A stretch of DNA of 64,000 bases from Deltaproteobacteria bacterium (lineage in GTDB: Bacteria; Myxococcota_C; UBA6777), in contig SBHC01000081.1 of assembly GCA_006226375.1 (NCBI GenBank), forward strand, positions 248,001 through 312,000, given 5' to 3'. The notes beneath the pieces are model-generated. The model saw only the letters and a program-made list of their open reading frames with translations. It was not told where the DNA came from and searched no databases. How positions within the stretch are numbered: position 1 is the stretch's first letter; each line of letters begins with the position of its first letter. The position numbers were made by a program, and so were the translations under genes. Positions 51,967 to 62,079 of the stretch are shown here, in pieces.

Positions 51967-54165
51967 CTAGGGCAGCATGTCCCAGATGCTGCGAAGAGTT
52001 TGCTCCAGCCCAGCGTCCACGTCATTGTCTTCCAGGTACCGATGGAATCCAGTGGTGAGCAAGCCTTTGGGCTGATCACTGATGGAAGCAAGCTGTTCCG
52101 TAAGCCAGCTCGCCGAGGACTGCATGGTTTCGTCTGTCACCAGGTCGAGACCACTCGTTCGCTCCACCCACTGCGGCAAAACGGAAGCAAAATGCTGCTT
52201 CTTGTCGAGGGAGAGGATGTCGGAGGTCTTCAGCGCAAACATCGGCATCTCAATGTTGATCTTGCTGAGCGCGACCTGGATGAAGGCTTCGGCCAGACGA
52301 TTAGCCTCTGCATCAGCCTTGAGGATGGCCTCGTTAAAGTCTGCGTCTTCGTCCAAAGCTCCGGTTGTGACTTCCACGTAAAGCTTGGCTTTGGGCTCCG
52401 TCCCGGAAGGACGCAGCACCATTCGGCTGTTGTTCGCCAGCGTGAAGGCCAGAACGTTGCGGGAGCTTCGATCCGTTTCGGACTTGATCGCTCCAAACCG
52501 GCTGGACTCGTCCCAAAAGTCAAACGCGTCGGTCACAGCGATACCTGCAATCTCAGCGGGTGGATTCTCACGAAGGGCTGACTGCATCCCTCGAATGTTC
52601 GCAACACCGACCGCACCTTCCATCACCATGGAACGGAGCTGGTTGCAATAGTATCCATGCTCCCGATAGATCCGCTCCATGTAATCGCAAACGTTGTCTC
52701 CACGAGACTTGCACAAGCTGGCCAACTCTGCCAGCAGAAGAGCGGCACCGGCAGCGTCTTTGTCGCGGATTTCGGGGGTCACAAGAATCCCGTGACTTTC
52801 CTCTGAGCCGATGACGAACTGCTCAGGAGAGCCAGACATACCGAGATAGTCCTTCCCCTCTTCCCAGTCGCACAGCGCTGCGCCAATGTACTTGAAGCCA
52901 ACCAGCAACCCACCCAAGCATTTACCACCAAACGATTCGGTGATACAGCGCACCAGATTGGTTGTCACCTCCGTCTTCACGACGATCGGAGGAGAAGGAA
53001 GTTGGTCCCGCTCTTTGAGCGTCTGCAAGCGATGGTGCGTAAGAACTGCAGCAATTTCGTTGCCTGTGAAAAAGCGCCAGTGACCATCACGATCAGGGGC
53101 CACCATACCGATGCGATCGGCGTCAGGGTCCGTGGCCAAAGCGATATCGGCGTTGATGGAAGCTGCAAAGTCGATCAAGTCCTGCATCGACTCCCGAACT
53201 TCAGGGTTCGGCATGCGGTACTTCACGTGGGTGAACGCGCCATCAAAAGGAGTCTGGTCGGGAAGCATCTGGACGTCATGACCGACCTTTTCGAGGATCG
53301 GAGTCACACTTGTCGAGCCTGTTCCATGCATGGGAGTGTAGGCCACCCGGATGGGTTCAACAGGAAAGCCTTCGACCAATTTGAGGTTGGCGCCCAGGTA
53401 TCGTTCCCTTTTGTCAGGTGTGACCCAATGGACAAAGCCTTGCTGAACAGCCTCATCAAACGGCAGGGTCTTCACGTCTTTGACCTTCGCGACAAACGAG
53501 AGCATGTGCTGATCGACGGGTGGAGCGGGTTGTCCGCCATGTTCGTTGTAGAACTTTCCGCCGTTGTCATCGGGGTGATTGTGACTTGCGCTGACGTTCA
53601 AACCACCCTGTGCACCATACTCACGAATCAGAAAGGATAGCTCTGGTGTCGAGAGGTAGGTGTCTTCATCCGGATGGAGGATGTAGGAGGAGATACCGTG
53701 TGCAGCGTAAACTTCTGCAGCCAGTTGGCCGAGACCTTTGGAGGTTAAACCCATCAAAGGATTGGGCTGGTCGGGAATGTAATTCCCTCGGAGATCCTTA
53801 AAGCAACGGACATCGTAGGCGATCACAACCGACATGGGTTTGTCATCACCGAACAGGTCGCGCAAAAACGCGACGTGACCTTGTACAGATGTCGCGATGG
53901 TATAGGGATTAATCCGGTTGGGTCCGATCCCAACAGCACCTCGGCGCCCACCCGTCCCAAAGGGAATGACTCGGTAAAAGCTATCCAGCAAGAGCGACCA
54001 GTTCTCGGCTTCGATCAAGGCGTGAATTTGGGGATGGTAGACGGCGAACGAGTCATCGTCGAGCCAGGCTTGGAGAAACCCCAGCGCCGACTCCTTGTGT
54101 TCTTCAGGAACGGGAAGTGTAGTGAAGCCTTGCTTAACGCGTTCGAGGTAGGTCGCCACTGCCAT
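51967..54165 (-). CDS. Phosphohexomutase (phosphoglucomutase/phosphomannomutase family)
   Basis: 732 residues, longer than the usual 450-580. Four family motifs are intact: the catalytic phosphoserine in SASHNHPDDNGGK (Ser194), metal-binding DPDADR (346-351), sugar loop GSEESHG and phosphate loop RPSGTEPKAK. The last 120-130 residues (from about 610) are extra and helical, ending TTGFHRYLEDNDVDAGLEQTL-like, with no recognised motif. It interconverts sugar 1- and 6-phosphates for glycogen, envelope and nucleotide-sugar synthesis. AGGAG lies nine bases before ATG. It faces the deoxynucleoside kinase gene tail to tail, 26 bp apart. Confidence 0.93.
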   Translation of the reverse strand: MAVATYLERVKQGFTTLPVPEEHKESALGFLQAWLDDDSFAVYHPQIHALIEAENWSLLLDSFYRVIPFGTGGRRGAVGIGPNRINPYTIATSVQGHVAFLRDLFGDDKPMSVVIAYDVRCFKDLRGNYIPDQPNPLMGLTSKGLGQLAAEVYAAHGISSYILHPDEDTYLSTPELSFLIREYGAQGGLNVSASHNHPDDNGGKFYNEHGGQPAPPVDQHMLSFVAKVKDVKTLPFDEAVQQGFVHWVTPDKRERYLGANLKLVEGFPVEPIRVAYTPMHGTGSTSVTPILEKVGHDVQMLPDQTPFDGAFTHVKYRMPNPEVRESMQDLIDFAASINADIALATDPDADRIGMVAPDRDGHWRFFTGNEIAAVLTHHRLQTLKERDQLPSPPIVVKTEVTTNLVRCITESFGGKCLGGLLVGFKYIGAALCDWEEGKDYLGMSGSPEQFVIGSEESHGILVTPEIRDKDAAGAALLLAELASLCKSRGDNVCDYMERIYREHGYYCNQLRSMVMEGAVGVANIRGMQSALRENPPAEIAGIAVTDAFDFWDESSRFGAIKSETDRSSRNVLAFTLANNSRMVLRPSGTEPKAKLYVEVTTGALDEDADFNEAILKADAEANRLAEAFIQVALSKINIEMPMFALKTSDILSLDKKQHFASVLPQWVERTSGLDLVTDETMQSSASWLTEQLASISDQPKGLLTTGFHRYLEDNDVDAGLEQTLRSIWDMLP

Positions 54166-54424
54166 ATTGGTATGCTCCTATGCTACAAAAGACTCGTTTC
54201 GAGAACCGGGAAAAGGTCTTGCGACAACAACGAAGATTCCACACCGCACGCAAGTGCCTGCAAGGGCAAGCCTACGCCGGGTTTTCCCTTGCTCAATACA
54301 GTCAAAGTTGTTATGTAAGACACCTTCGTCATGATGTGCTTCGGATGCACGTCATACCATGCAACAAAAAAAAATGGTAGGGATGGGGCGTTTTGTACGC
54401 TCCAGCTTGTTTAGGGAGAGCTAG

Positions 54425-56125
54425 ATGCTTTTGGTACAGTTGATGTTGGGTTGGTCAACCCTCATGCCGATGAACGCGGACGTTGCTCCACCTCGTCCCG
54501 TCGCTGTAAGTCGCCCCGCCAAGGCCGCAATGAAACCGGTGGCACGTCCCCGCACACAAGCGCCCACGCCGGCGAAGGGCCAAACGGCTCCAACGCCAGC
54601 TCGTCGCGCTCAAGCCGCTCCTGTCAAACCAGCGGCCCGGACAGCTAAGCAGCCCTCGGAGCGTAAGGCTGCACCGGCAGCACGACGGCCTGCAGCCAAG
54701 CAGCCGGTCAAAGCCGGAGCGGCTCCAGCAGCACGTCCAAAGCCTGCTCCACGCAAGGAGGCCGACTCCCCCAAACCATCGGCAGACTTCCTATCACAAT
54801 TGCCTTACCAACCGGACAGCCAAGTTGTCGTTAACAAGCTCCCCAACGGGATGCTCACCTGGTGCAAAAGCCAAGAGGCTTGGAAGGTTGTAGAGGTTCG
54901 CTTCGCGGTTGCAGCAGGTAGCGCCAACGATCCCAAGGGATTGTACGGACGGTCCCGGTTCCTCGCGGAGTTGCTCCGTAAGAAACTGAACCAACCCAAG
55001 AACCCGGCACGTTCGATTCTCCCAGAAGGTGGCCAACGCTATCACGTCACGTTGGGCAAGGATTGGGTCGAAGTTCGGGTTCGGAGCACTCCCAAGCAGC
55101 TTCCAGACGTTCTGAAGCATCTGACACAATCGCTCCAAAGCTTCGCAAGCACCAAGATCACCAAAGATATGCGGGACTCCTTGAGCAAAACGTCCCGGAC
55201 CTTCCCGCCTCCTTCTCTTCGAGAACGGGTCGACGCCTATTTGTTTGGCGGTCAGCCCCGTGGTGCCCTCCTCCGCGGGAAAAAGCGTACCTACCGAACC
55301 ATCCAGCCCTTCGCGTTGCGCTCCACGTACGAGACCCTTTACAGCGGCAACCGCATGCGACTCTTGCTCGTGGGTGGACTGGACTGCAAAGCCACGACGT
55401 CAACCCTCGCCTCGACGCTGGGTAAGTTGTCGCGTGGAAAGGACGAGCCGCTGTTTGTAAACTCCGTTCCCAGTGGTTCAGGAAAAAGCCGACCGCTGGT
55501 TTCAGCGCAAGAGATCGTCATGGTGTACCAGTTGCCAGATCTCTTTCGACACAGCTACCTTCCGCTTGTCCTTCTTCGCGATGTCGCTGTCCGTGAGGTG
55601 CAGTTCCAAATTCAGAAGAAGTACGGTGTCACTGTCAAAGTGCACAGCTACCTGAAACCTTCAGCCAAAGGCGGGTATCTTGTACTGATCGCCCCAACCC
55701 AACCGTTGGCACGGAAACAACAGACTCAGCTGCTGAAAAAAGCGCTGGGTTGGCTTCAGATGAAGAGCTACTCCCCAGCGCTTGAACAACGTGTCCACTT
55801 GTATTTGCAAGAGATCCAACTGGGCCTCAGCCAGAAGCTGGAGTCGAGCCACGGAACCGCCGAAGTGTTATGGCCTCAGCTCCTCTTGCCTGAACCCCCG
55901 CAACAAAAAGCATCTCAAGCCCCGGCCCAAGTGACTCCAGTGCTTGAGTCTGTGAAGCCCAAGAGCTTGCGTGAACTGGCCCTGATCTTTATGAACAAAG
56001 ACTTGTCTGTTGCCCGAGCGATGCGGCCCTTCTCCCTCAGACGGATCGCCCTCTTCGTGGGTACCATTATTCTGATCTGGTTGCTCCTCGACATCTTCCT
56101 TCGACGCACCCGCCGCGAAGAATAG
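54425..56125 (+). CDS. Degenerate M16-like membrane protein
   Basis: 566 residues. Residues 25-120 are a low-complexity Ala/Pro/Lys/Arg-rich stretch. The rest resembles the first half and part of the second of an M16 peptidase: LPNGMLTWCKSQEAWKVVEV, FAVAAGSANDPKGLYGRSRF. The zinc motif HxxEH is missing (GRSRFLAELL in its place), so it should be inactive. A C-terminal membrane helix (RRIALFVGTIILIWLLLDIF) is followed by basic residues, indicating anchoring at that end. The short N-terminus could be a weak signal peptide. GGGAGAG lies five bases before ATG. An intact M16 peptidase is encoded at 34636-35916 and could be its partner, which is inference. Confidence 0.75.
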   Translation: MLLVQLMLGWSTLMPMNADVAPPRPVAVSRPAKAAMKPVARPRTQAPTPAKGQTAPTPARRAQAAPVKPAARTAKQPSERKAAPAARRPAAKQPVKAGAAPAARPKPAPRKEADSPKPSADFLSQLPYQPDSQVVVNKLPNGMLTWCKSQEAWKVVEVRFAVAAGSANDPKGLYGRSRFLAELLRKKLNQPKNPARSILPEGGQRYHVTLGKDWVEVRVRSTPKQLPDVLKHLTQSLQSFASTKITKDMRDSLSKTSRTFPPPSLRERVDAYLFGGQPRGALLRGKKRTYRTIQPFALRSTYETLYSGNRMRLLLVGGLDCKATTSTLASTLGKLSRGKDEPLFVNSVPSGSGKSRPLVSAQEIVMVYQLPDLFRHSYLPLVLLRDVAVREVQFQIQKKYGVTVKVHSYLKPSAKGGYLVLIAPTQPLARKQQTQLLKKALGWLQMKSYSPALEQRVHLYLQEIQLGLSQKLESSHGTAEVLWPQLLLPEPPQQKASQAPAQVTPVLESVKPKSLRELALIFMNKDLSVARAMRPFSLRRIALFVGTIILIWLLLDIFLRRTRREE

Positions 56126-56169
56126 AACAACCCAGGTGGAACCATCCGATCCCAGTCCTAGCTGCCAAG

Positions 56170-57087
56170 TTAGGCTTTGGGAGCAGGATCCTCGGGAAAG
56201 ATCATCATCACCTTCCACTTGTCTTCCCACGTTACAAAACCCATCAAACGACCGTCCCTGGAAAGAATCCGATGCGGAGCATCAGCGAGAGGCTGACGCT
56301 CGGCGAAGGAGTGAGGGATCGCGCCGTTACCAAACAGCCGTTCTTCGTGGTCAGTAAGCTCAAAGACAGGCCAGTCGGGAAAAAGATCAAAGAGAGTGAT
56401 GATGTGTTGGTGGGCTGCCTCTGGGTTTTCACGCAGCTCTTCCAGGGAGATGGCATCCTCCAGAGAGAAAGGACCGACTTGGGTTCGTCGAAGAGCGGTC
56501 ATGTGTGCGCCACAGCCGATGTCATTCCCCAGATCTCGGATCAACGAGCGAATGTAGGTTCCTTTGGAGACCGCACAGAACAGGCGGGCGTGGGGTGCCT
56601 CCCAGTGCTCCAGTAGCAACCTCTCGACATGCACTGAGCGAGCTTCCAGAACCACCTCTTTGCCTTCTCGAGCCAATTGGTACGCGCGCTTTCCCTTCAC
56701 TTTCAAAGCTGAAAATGCTGGCGGCACTTGCTCAATGTCACCCCGGTAGGCTTCAAGAAATGTCTCCCATTGAGCCTCATCAAGCTCTTCGGGAACGGAG
56801 GCTTCTTGGCTCACTTCACCTTCAGCGTCACACGTGTTTGTCGCAACGCCCAGCATAAGCTCTGCGCGGTATGCTTTGTTCGTGGCCAAAAGCATACCTG
56901 CAACACGAGTGGCGTGACCCAGGCAGATCGGAAGCAAGCCTGTGGCAATGGGATCCAATGTCCCTGTGTGTCCGGCTTTGCGAATCCCCAAGATGCGTTT
57001 TATCCGAGACACCGCGGCCATCGAAGAGAGGCCCTTGGGCTTGTCGAGTAACAACAAACCATGACGAGGGGTGCTTGGCAACGTCAT
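56170..57087 (-). CDS. truB: tRNA pseudouridine(55) synthase TruB
   Basis: 305 residues. GLLLLDKPKGLSSMAAV opens the catalytic domain, with the catalytic Asp in HTGTLDPIATGLLP and KAYRAELMLGV following; SKGTYIRSLIRDLG is the second conserved block. A PUA-like C-terminal part (about 245-305) closes it. TruB makes pseudouridine 55 in the T loop of tRNA. Its ATG overlaps the stop codon of the RbfA-DHH gene (ATGA), so the two are translationally coupled. It is the last gene of the nusA-infB cluster in this window. Confidence 0.96.
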   Translation of the reverse strand: MTLPSTPRHGLLLLDKPKGLSSMAAVSRIKRILGIRKAGHTGTLDPIATGLLPICLGHATRVAGMLLATNKAYRAELMLGVATNTCDAEGEVSQEASVPEELDEAQWETFLEAYRGDIEQVPPAFSALKVKGKRAYQLAREGKEVVLEARSVHVERLLLEHWEAPHARLFCAVSKGTYIRSLIRDLGNDIGCGAHMTALRRTQVGPFSLEDAISLEELRENPEAAHQHIITLFDLFPDWPVFELTDHEERLFGNGAIPHSFAERQPLADAPHRILSRDGRLMGFVTWEDKWKVMMIFPEDPAPKA

Positions 57088-58511
57088 GCGCTCAAAGACG
57101 GCGCAGAGTTACGGAGAACAACCTCCAGGCTTTCGCAAACTTGTTGTTTAATATCTTCCAAGGAGCCTGTCAGAAACGCACCAGCAGCGTTGCGATGGCC
57201 GCCACCGCCCAGCTGTGAAGCAATATCAGCAACGCTGATGCTTCCTCGTGAGCGAAAGCTTAGCTTCCAGCCACCCTCTTGTTCACGGAACATCACAGCC
57301 ACTTCAACACCTTTGATGCCGCGGGCGTAGTTGATGAATCCGTCCGTCATGTTGGGTTCACTGCCGGTCTGTTCAAACATCGGTCCAGTGATATGGATGG
57401 TGGCGAGTTTTCCGTCGACGCGAACATCCAAGGTGTCGAGAGCCAAAGCCAACAGCTTTTGCCGCTCCAAAGGTGAAGACTCATACAACGCCGAGGAGAT
57501 CTCCCAAGGACGGACCCCAACTTCCAACAGGTCGGCGGCGACTCGCATCACATGCGCGTTGGTTTTGTCATAGCGAAAGGAGCCGGTATCCGACATCAAC
57601 GCCGTGTACAGACTCACACCAATCTCGCGAGAGACGGTCACACCCAACTCTTGGCAGAGTTCGTAGATCAGCAGACCTACGGCAGCGGCTGTGGGATCAT
57701 TGTAGTTGATATCACCTTCAACCTTGCTGGTTTGGTGGTGATCAATGACAACAAACACGCCGCGATGCTCAGGTCCAGGAAACCCTTGGGGGGCTCGGTC
57801 TGGGCTCCCGCAGTCACACAAGATCGTGACGTCAAAGGATTCATCAGGCTCAAGCTCTGTTCGCAACGATGACGCATGAGGGAGGAAGTGAAAATGCTCT
57901 GGCAACGGCTCATCGTTGAACAGCACAACCTCTTTGCCCAGCGCTTGCAGCACACCAAAAAGAGCAGTGGTTGCACCCATCGAATCGCCATCCGGGTGGC
58001 GATGCCCAGAGAGCAAGAATGTCTGCCCTTCTTGAATGGCCTGAACAATCGGAGCCCAGTCTGTGAAAACATTGGAAAGAGCAGCAGAATCTTCATCGCC
58101 CAAGTCGGCTTCGTCCACAGGGTGCTCGACCTCGTCATCGTCACCGGCGCTCTCATCCTGGCTGGACACTCCAACGGCTTCGTTGATGAGTTTGCTAATC
58201 CGCACACCTTCCGCAATGGAATCATCCAAGAAGAAGGTCAGTTCGGGGACCCGACGGATGTGAAGATCTTTGCCAAGCTGACGACGGATGTAGTTCCGAG
58301 CGCTTTGAAGAGCAGCCAGTGTGCCTTCGCCTTCTTCCTCGGAGCCAAATACGCTCACAAAAACTTTGGCATGACGCAAGTCTTTGCTGACTCGCACACC
58401 GGAGATGGTAGCAAAACCGATCCGAGGATCTTTCAACAGACCCTTCTGGAGATAGGCACTGATCTCATCACGCAGTTGGTGAGCCATTCGTTCGTAACGT
58501 TTGCCGCTCAT
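57084..58511 (-). CDS. rbfA: Fusion of ribosome-binding factor RbfA with DHH phosphoesterase (NrnA-like)
   Basis: 475 residues. Residues 1-115 are RbfA (DEISAYLQKGLLKDPRIGFATI; HAKVFVSVFG; RRVPELTFFLDDS), the cold-shock factor maturing the 30S subunit. An acidic linker (about 118-145) joins a complete DHH/DHHA1 phosphoesterase: HRHPDGDSMG (about 170), CDCGSPDR, VIDHHQTS, LYTALMSDTGSFRY and GGGGHRNAAG (about 440). That half matches NrnA-type nanoRNase/pAp phosphatases. In related operons rbfA and nrnA are separate neighbours. No frameshift is seen at the junction. It overlaps ylxP by 4 bp (ATGA) upstream and truB by 4 bp downstream. Confidence 0.94.
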   Translation of the reverse strand: MSGKRYERMAHQLRDEISAYLQKGLLKDPRIGFATISGVRVSKDLRHAKVFVSVFGSEEEGEGTLAALQSARNYIRRQLGKDLHIRRVPELTFFLDDSIAEGVRISKLINEAVGVSSQDESAGDDDEVEHPVDEADLGDEDSAALSNVFTDWAPIVQAIQEGQTFLLSGHRHPDGDSMGATTALFGVLQALGKEVVLFNDEPLPEHFHFLPHASSLRTELEPDESFDVTILCDCGSPDRAPQGFPGPEHRGVFVVIDHHQTSKVEGDINYNDPTAAAVGLLIYELCQELGVTVSREIGVSLYTALMSDTGSFRYDKTNAHVMRVAADLLEVGVRPWEISSALYESSPLERQKLLALALDTLDVRVDGKLATIHITGPMFEQTGSEPNMTDGFINYARGIKGVEVAVMFREQEGGWKLSFRSRGSISVADIASQLGGGGHRNAAGAFLTGSLEDIKQQVCESLEVVLRNSAPSLSA

Positions 58512-58987
58512 GATCTTCCTTTCTTGCGGCGTCGGCCGGAGGAGGGAGAGTGATTAGAAGATTCCGACTCTTCGGAGAGAGGAGGCTCTGACCAGGAGTC
58601 CATATAAGCCCATGGGTCGTTGGCTTTGGAAGAGAATGAGTCGTCTTCCTCACCAAATTCATCTTCCCATTCCGAAAAGTTATCCGAAGCAAATTCATCG
58701 TTGTAGTGGACAAGTTCCCACTGTCGGTCGGTCAATGGGGCAAGATTCATCATTTCGATGGCCTGAACGATTTGCTCCATGAACGACTCCAGCACGCGAG
58801 CTTCTCCGCTCACGAGAGCGATACCGATGACCGCTTCCTGGTGCCGATCTTGCGAGTCAACCTCAGCAATCGAGATGTGAAAACGCTGCCTTGTTCGCTC
58901 ACAAAGCTTCCGAACGATTTGCCGCTTCTCTTTGAGAGAGCGAACACCTGGAAGATGAAATGTGAGTCGACAGATTCCAACGACCAC
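58508..58987 (-). CDS. YlxP/DUF503 family protein
   Basis: 159 residues. The first 95 (VVGICRLTFHLPGVRSLKEKRQ, in part; FHISIAEVDSQDRHQEAVIGIALVSG) match the DUF503/YlxP family that is encoded between infB and rbfA in many bacteria and is linked to 30S assembly. The remaining 65 residues are acidic, Ser-rich and end in RRRKKGRS, an extension not usual for the family. The start is GTG with AGGAG seven bases upstream. The stop overlaps the RbfA start by 4 bp. Confidence 0.88.
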   Translation of the reverse strand: MVVGICRLTFHLPGVRSLKEKRQIVRKLCERTRQRFHISIAEVDSQDRHQEAVIGIALVSGEARVLESFMEQIVQAIEMMNLAPLTDRQWELVHYNDEFASDNFSEWEDEFGEEDDSFSSKANDPWAYMDSWSEPPLSEESESSNHSPSSGRRRKKGRS

Positions 58988-59044
58988 AGCCAGGCTCCTA
59001 CCCGGACAACATCATTGCGACTTCGCAACGATGCTGGATTCGAT

Positions 59045-59080
59045 AAAAAAGCCCCTGCCTTCCGAGAGAAAGACAGGGGC
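59045..59080 (-). terminator. Intrinsic terminator downstream of infB
   Basis: On the minus strand GCCCCTG...CAGGGGC (59051-59057 with 59074-59080, perfect 7-bp GC-rich stem) is followed by six T. It lies 24 bp past the infB stop and 58 bp before the ylxP start, so it would stop or reduce transcription within the cluster. Confidence 0.88.
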
Positions 59081-59103
59081 ACACAAAGGACACAAGTTCA
59101 ACT

Positions 59104-62007
59104 TTACAGTTCGAGCTTGGTCGCGATTTCCTCAATTTCGTAGGCCTCAATCACATCGTTTTCATGGATGTCTTGGTAACCTTCGATTTGAATACCACAC
59201 TCGTATCCAGTCGCCACCTCTTTGACGTCGTTTTTGAAGCGACGCAAGGTTTGAACTTTTCCTTCGTAGATACGGATGTCATCGCGATACAAGCGGATCA
59301 ACGAGCCGCGAGTAATCTTCCCGTCGGTGACGTAGCAACCGGCGACTTTCCCAGCTTTGGGAATGGTGAAGATCTTGCGGATCTCGGCTTGGCCGATGGG
59401 TCGTTCCTGCAAGGTCGGAGCCAGTTGACGCTCCATGGCAGCCTTCACATCGTCCAGCAACTCATAGATGACGCGGTAGGTACGAATTTCGATACCTTCC
59501 GACTCGGAGAGTCGCTGCGCTTTGCTATCGGCACGAACGTTGAAGCCAAAGACAACAGAGCCTGTGGTCGAACCGAGGTTGATATCGTTCTCTGTAATAC
59601 CACCGACAGCTGCGTGGGTGATGGCGAGTTCGATCTCCTCGTTCTTGAGTTTGAGCAGACTCTGCTTGAGCGCTTCGAGGGTACCTTCCACATCCGTTTT
59701 GAGGATGATGTTGAGTTCCTTCTTCTGCGAGTCGCCCCAGAGGTCTTGGAGGCGAGCCCGTGAGGGAGCAGCCATCTCTGCCTTCTTGGCCTCGTCGATA
59801 CGGATATCTGCGACCTGACGTGCTGCTTTTTCATCATCAACACAGTCAAAGATATCACCGGGAGTGGGTGTACCATTCAAGCCGAGAATCTTGACAGGCG
59901 ACGAAGGACCGGCCGTCTTGATGGGCTTGTTGTTGTGGTCGAACATGGCGCGAATACGACCATGATACGTACCGGCAACAATGGCATCACCAGCGTTGAT
60001 GGTACCGGTCTTGACCAACATAGTAGCCACCGCTCCACGACCCTTTTCGATGCGCGATTCGATAACAACACCCTGGGCTTTACGGTCGGGGTTGGCTTGA
60101 AGCTCAAGGATTTCAGCCTGAAGCAATACGCTTTCCAGAAGCTCGGGGATACCTTGACCGGTGTGGGCGCTGACCTCCACCATCAAGTTCTCACCGCCGT
60201 ACTCTTCGGGAATCAGGCCGTGCTGCATCAAGTCACTGCGGGTGCGCATGGGATCCGCGCCAGCCTTGTCACACTTGTTGATGGCAACAACGATGGGGAC
60301 ACCAGCGGCTTTCGAGTGGTTGATCGCCTCAATGGTTTGCGGCATCACGCTATCGTCAGCAGCGACAACAAGAATCACGATATCGGTACTCTGTGCACCC
60401 CGTGAACGCATCGCGGTAAAGGCTTCGTGACCGGGAGTATCCAGGAACACGATCTTTCGCTTGTTCTTCAGGGAGACAACCGACGCCCCGATGTGCTGGG
60501 TAATACCACCGGCTTCCTGGTCGGCCACTCGGGTTTCCCGGATGGCGTCCAAGAGAGAGGTCTTTCCGTGGTCGACGTGACCCATCACGGTCACAACCGG
60601 AGGACGACTGGAGAGATCTCCCTCCTCTTCTGGAATCTCGTTCTTGTCCAGAATGTCTTCCACGGCCACGCTGGTATCTTCCACGCGATACCCTTTGGAT
60701 TGCGCAAGCTCAGAGGCTTGCTCCACAGGGATCACATCGTTGATTCGGGCCATGACCCCTTGGCGGAGCAGGATTCCAATCAACTCTGCTGCCTTCACAC
60801 CCAAGCGGTGGGCGAGGTCGGCTACAGAGATAGCACCTTCAATCTTGATGACTCGTTTACGTTCAGACACGGGAGCTGTCACCGGTTGGTTAGAGGACGA
60901 TTTTTTCGAACCTTTTCTCGACTTACGGCCACGACGGTTATCATTGAAATCGTTACGATTTCCTTGACGTGAAGAGCGACCTCGGCCTTGACCTTGGCTT
61001 TGGCTTTGGAACTCATCACGACCCCCACCACGACGATCTTTCTTCTTGTCACGCTTTGCACGTCGGTCGTTCGGGTTGTTGGTGCGACTGTCGTCGCCCC
61101 GACCGGTATTTTGTTGACCAGAGAATCGTTCGTTGGTGGTCTTGGTTTGCTGTGCTGGCAAGGGAACAATTTTGCTCTCGTCTTGCCACTGAGATTCCAG
61201 CTTGAAAGGCTTAATGCTTCCCGACGAGCTGCTATCAGCAGCAGGCGCAGGCGACGTTTTTTCTTGAATGGATACAGTATGACTCTGCACTGGCTCTCCA
61301 ATGGGCTTCGAGGAAGATTCGCTCACAGGAGCAGCTTCTGCCACGTTGGCCGTTGTTTTTTCTGTAGTTGTGGTTTCTTGGGCTGGAGTCTCGGGTTCGG
61401 CAATCGCCTCCACCTTCGCTGGAGCTGCCTCAACAGGTTCGCTCACAGGAGCCGTAGCAGGTGTCGTGGCCTTCGTGTCTGCCTTCTCTTCGGTTGCAGC
61501 GACAGGCTCAGCCACTTCAGCTACAGGAGCACCAGGAGCAGCCTCAACTTCAACCGGAGCGGGCACATCGGCTTTGGGCTCTTCCACAACGGGAGCAGCC
61601 ACTGGAGCGCTCACTTCGGCAGCAACAGAAGGTGCTTCTACGATGGGTTCTTCCACAGCTGGAGCCGGTGGGGGCTCAGAAGCGGGGCCGATGCGTGGTG
61701 GCACAGGCATTTCAATCTGCTTGCGGTCCAGCACTTCAGCGCCTTCGTCCGAAATTCGGGTTGTCACAACCTCGTAGCCCGAGCTTTCCCGTTGGACACG
61801 TCGACGTAGCACAGTAGACTTGCGCTTCGCAGTCTGGCGACCTCCCCCGGCGGACACTTTCTGGCTCAGGTCGCGGGCCTCGTTGTCTTCCAAGGTGTTG
61901 GCATGCGACTGGATCCATGTGTACCCGAGAGCCTGGGCACGCTCGATCAGTGTTTTGCTAGGTATACCGAGATCTCGAGCGAGTTCATAAACTCTCTTTT
62001 TTCCCAT
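59104..62007 (-). CDS. infB: Translation initiation factor IF-2
   Basis: 967 residues. The N-terminal IF2 domain ([20 protein letters not shown], about 1-55) is followed by a long Ala/Pro/Glu-rich linker (about 95-280), a segment rich in Arg/Asn/Gly/Gln (about 300-375) and a second IF2N domain (about 390-440). The GTPase follows with GHVDHGKTS (about 472), DTPGHEAF and NKCDKAGA. Domains II-IV run to the end ([22 protein letters not shown]). IF-2 places initiator tRNA on the 30S subunit using GTP. AGGAG lies eight bases before ATG. ylxR is 72 bp upstream and an intrinsic terminator follows. Confidence 0.98.
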   Translation of the reverse strand: MGKKRVYELARDLGIPSKTLIERAQALGYTWIQSHANTLEDNEARDLSQKVSAGGGRQTAKRKSTVLRRRVQRESSGYEVVTTRISDEGAEVLDRKQIEMPVPPRIGPASEPPPAPAVEEPIVEAPSVAAEVSAPVAAPVVEEPKADVPAPVEVEAAPGAPVAEVAEPVAATEEKADTKATTPATAPVSEPVEAAPAKVEAIAEPETPAQETTTTEKTTANVAEAAPVSESSSKPIGEPVQSHTVSIQEKTSPAPAADSSSSGSIKPFKLESQWQDESKIVPLPAQQTKTTNERFSGQQNTGRGDDSRTNNPNDRRAKRDKKKDRRGGGRDEFQSQSQGQGRGRSSRQGNRNDFNDNRRGRKSRKGSKKSSSNQPVTAPVSERKRVIKIEGAISVADLAHRLGVKAAELIGILLRQGVMARINDVIPVEQASELAQSKGYRVEDTSVAVEDILDKNEIPEEEGDLSSRPPVVTVMGHVDHGKTSLLDAIRETRVADQEAGGITQHIGASVVSLKNKRKIVFLDTPGHEAFTAMRSRGAQSTDIVILVVAADDSVMPQTIEAINHSKAAGVPIVVAINKCDKAGADPMRTRSDLMQHGLIPEEYGGENLMVEVSAHTGQGIPELLESVLLQAEILELQANPDRKAQGVVIESRIEKGRGAVATMLVKTGTINAGDAIVAGTYHGRIRAMFDHNNKPIKTAGPSSPVKILGLNGTPTPGDIFDCVDDEKAARQVADIRIDEAKKAEMAAPSRARLQDLWGDSQKKELNIILKTDVEGTLEALKQSLLKLKNEEIELAITHAAVGGITENDINLGSTTGSVVFGFNVRADSKAQRLSESEGIEIRTYRVIYELLDDVKAAMERQLAPTLQERPIGQAEIRKIFTIPKAGKVAGCYVTDGKITRGSLIRLYRDDIRIYEGKVQTLRRFKNDVKEVATGYECGIQIEGYQDIHENDVIEAYEIEEIATKLEL

Positions 62008-62079
62008 ATATCGCGCTCCTACAACCCTTTGGCAAAGTTACCGAGAAGGAACAGGCGTGTGCCAAGCGTCGCCCCATCC

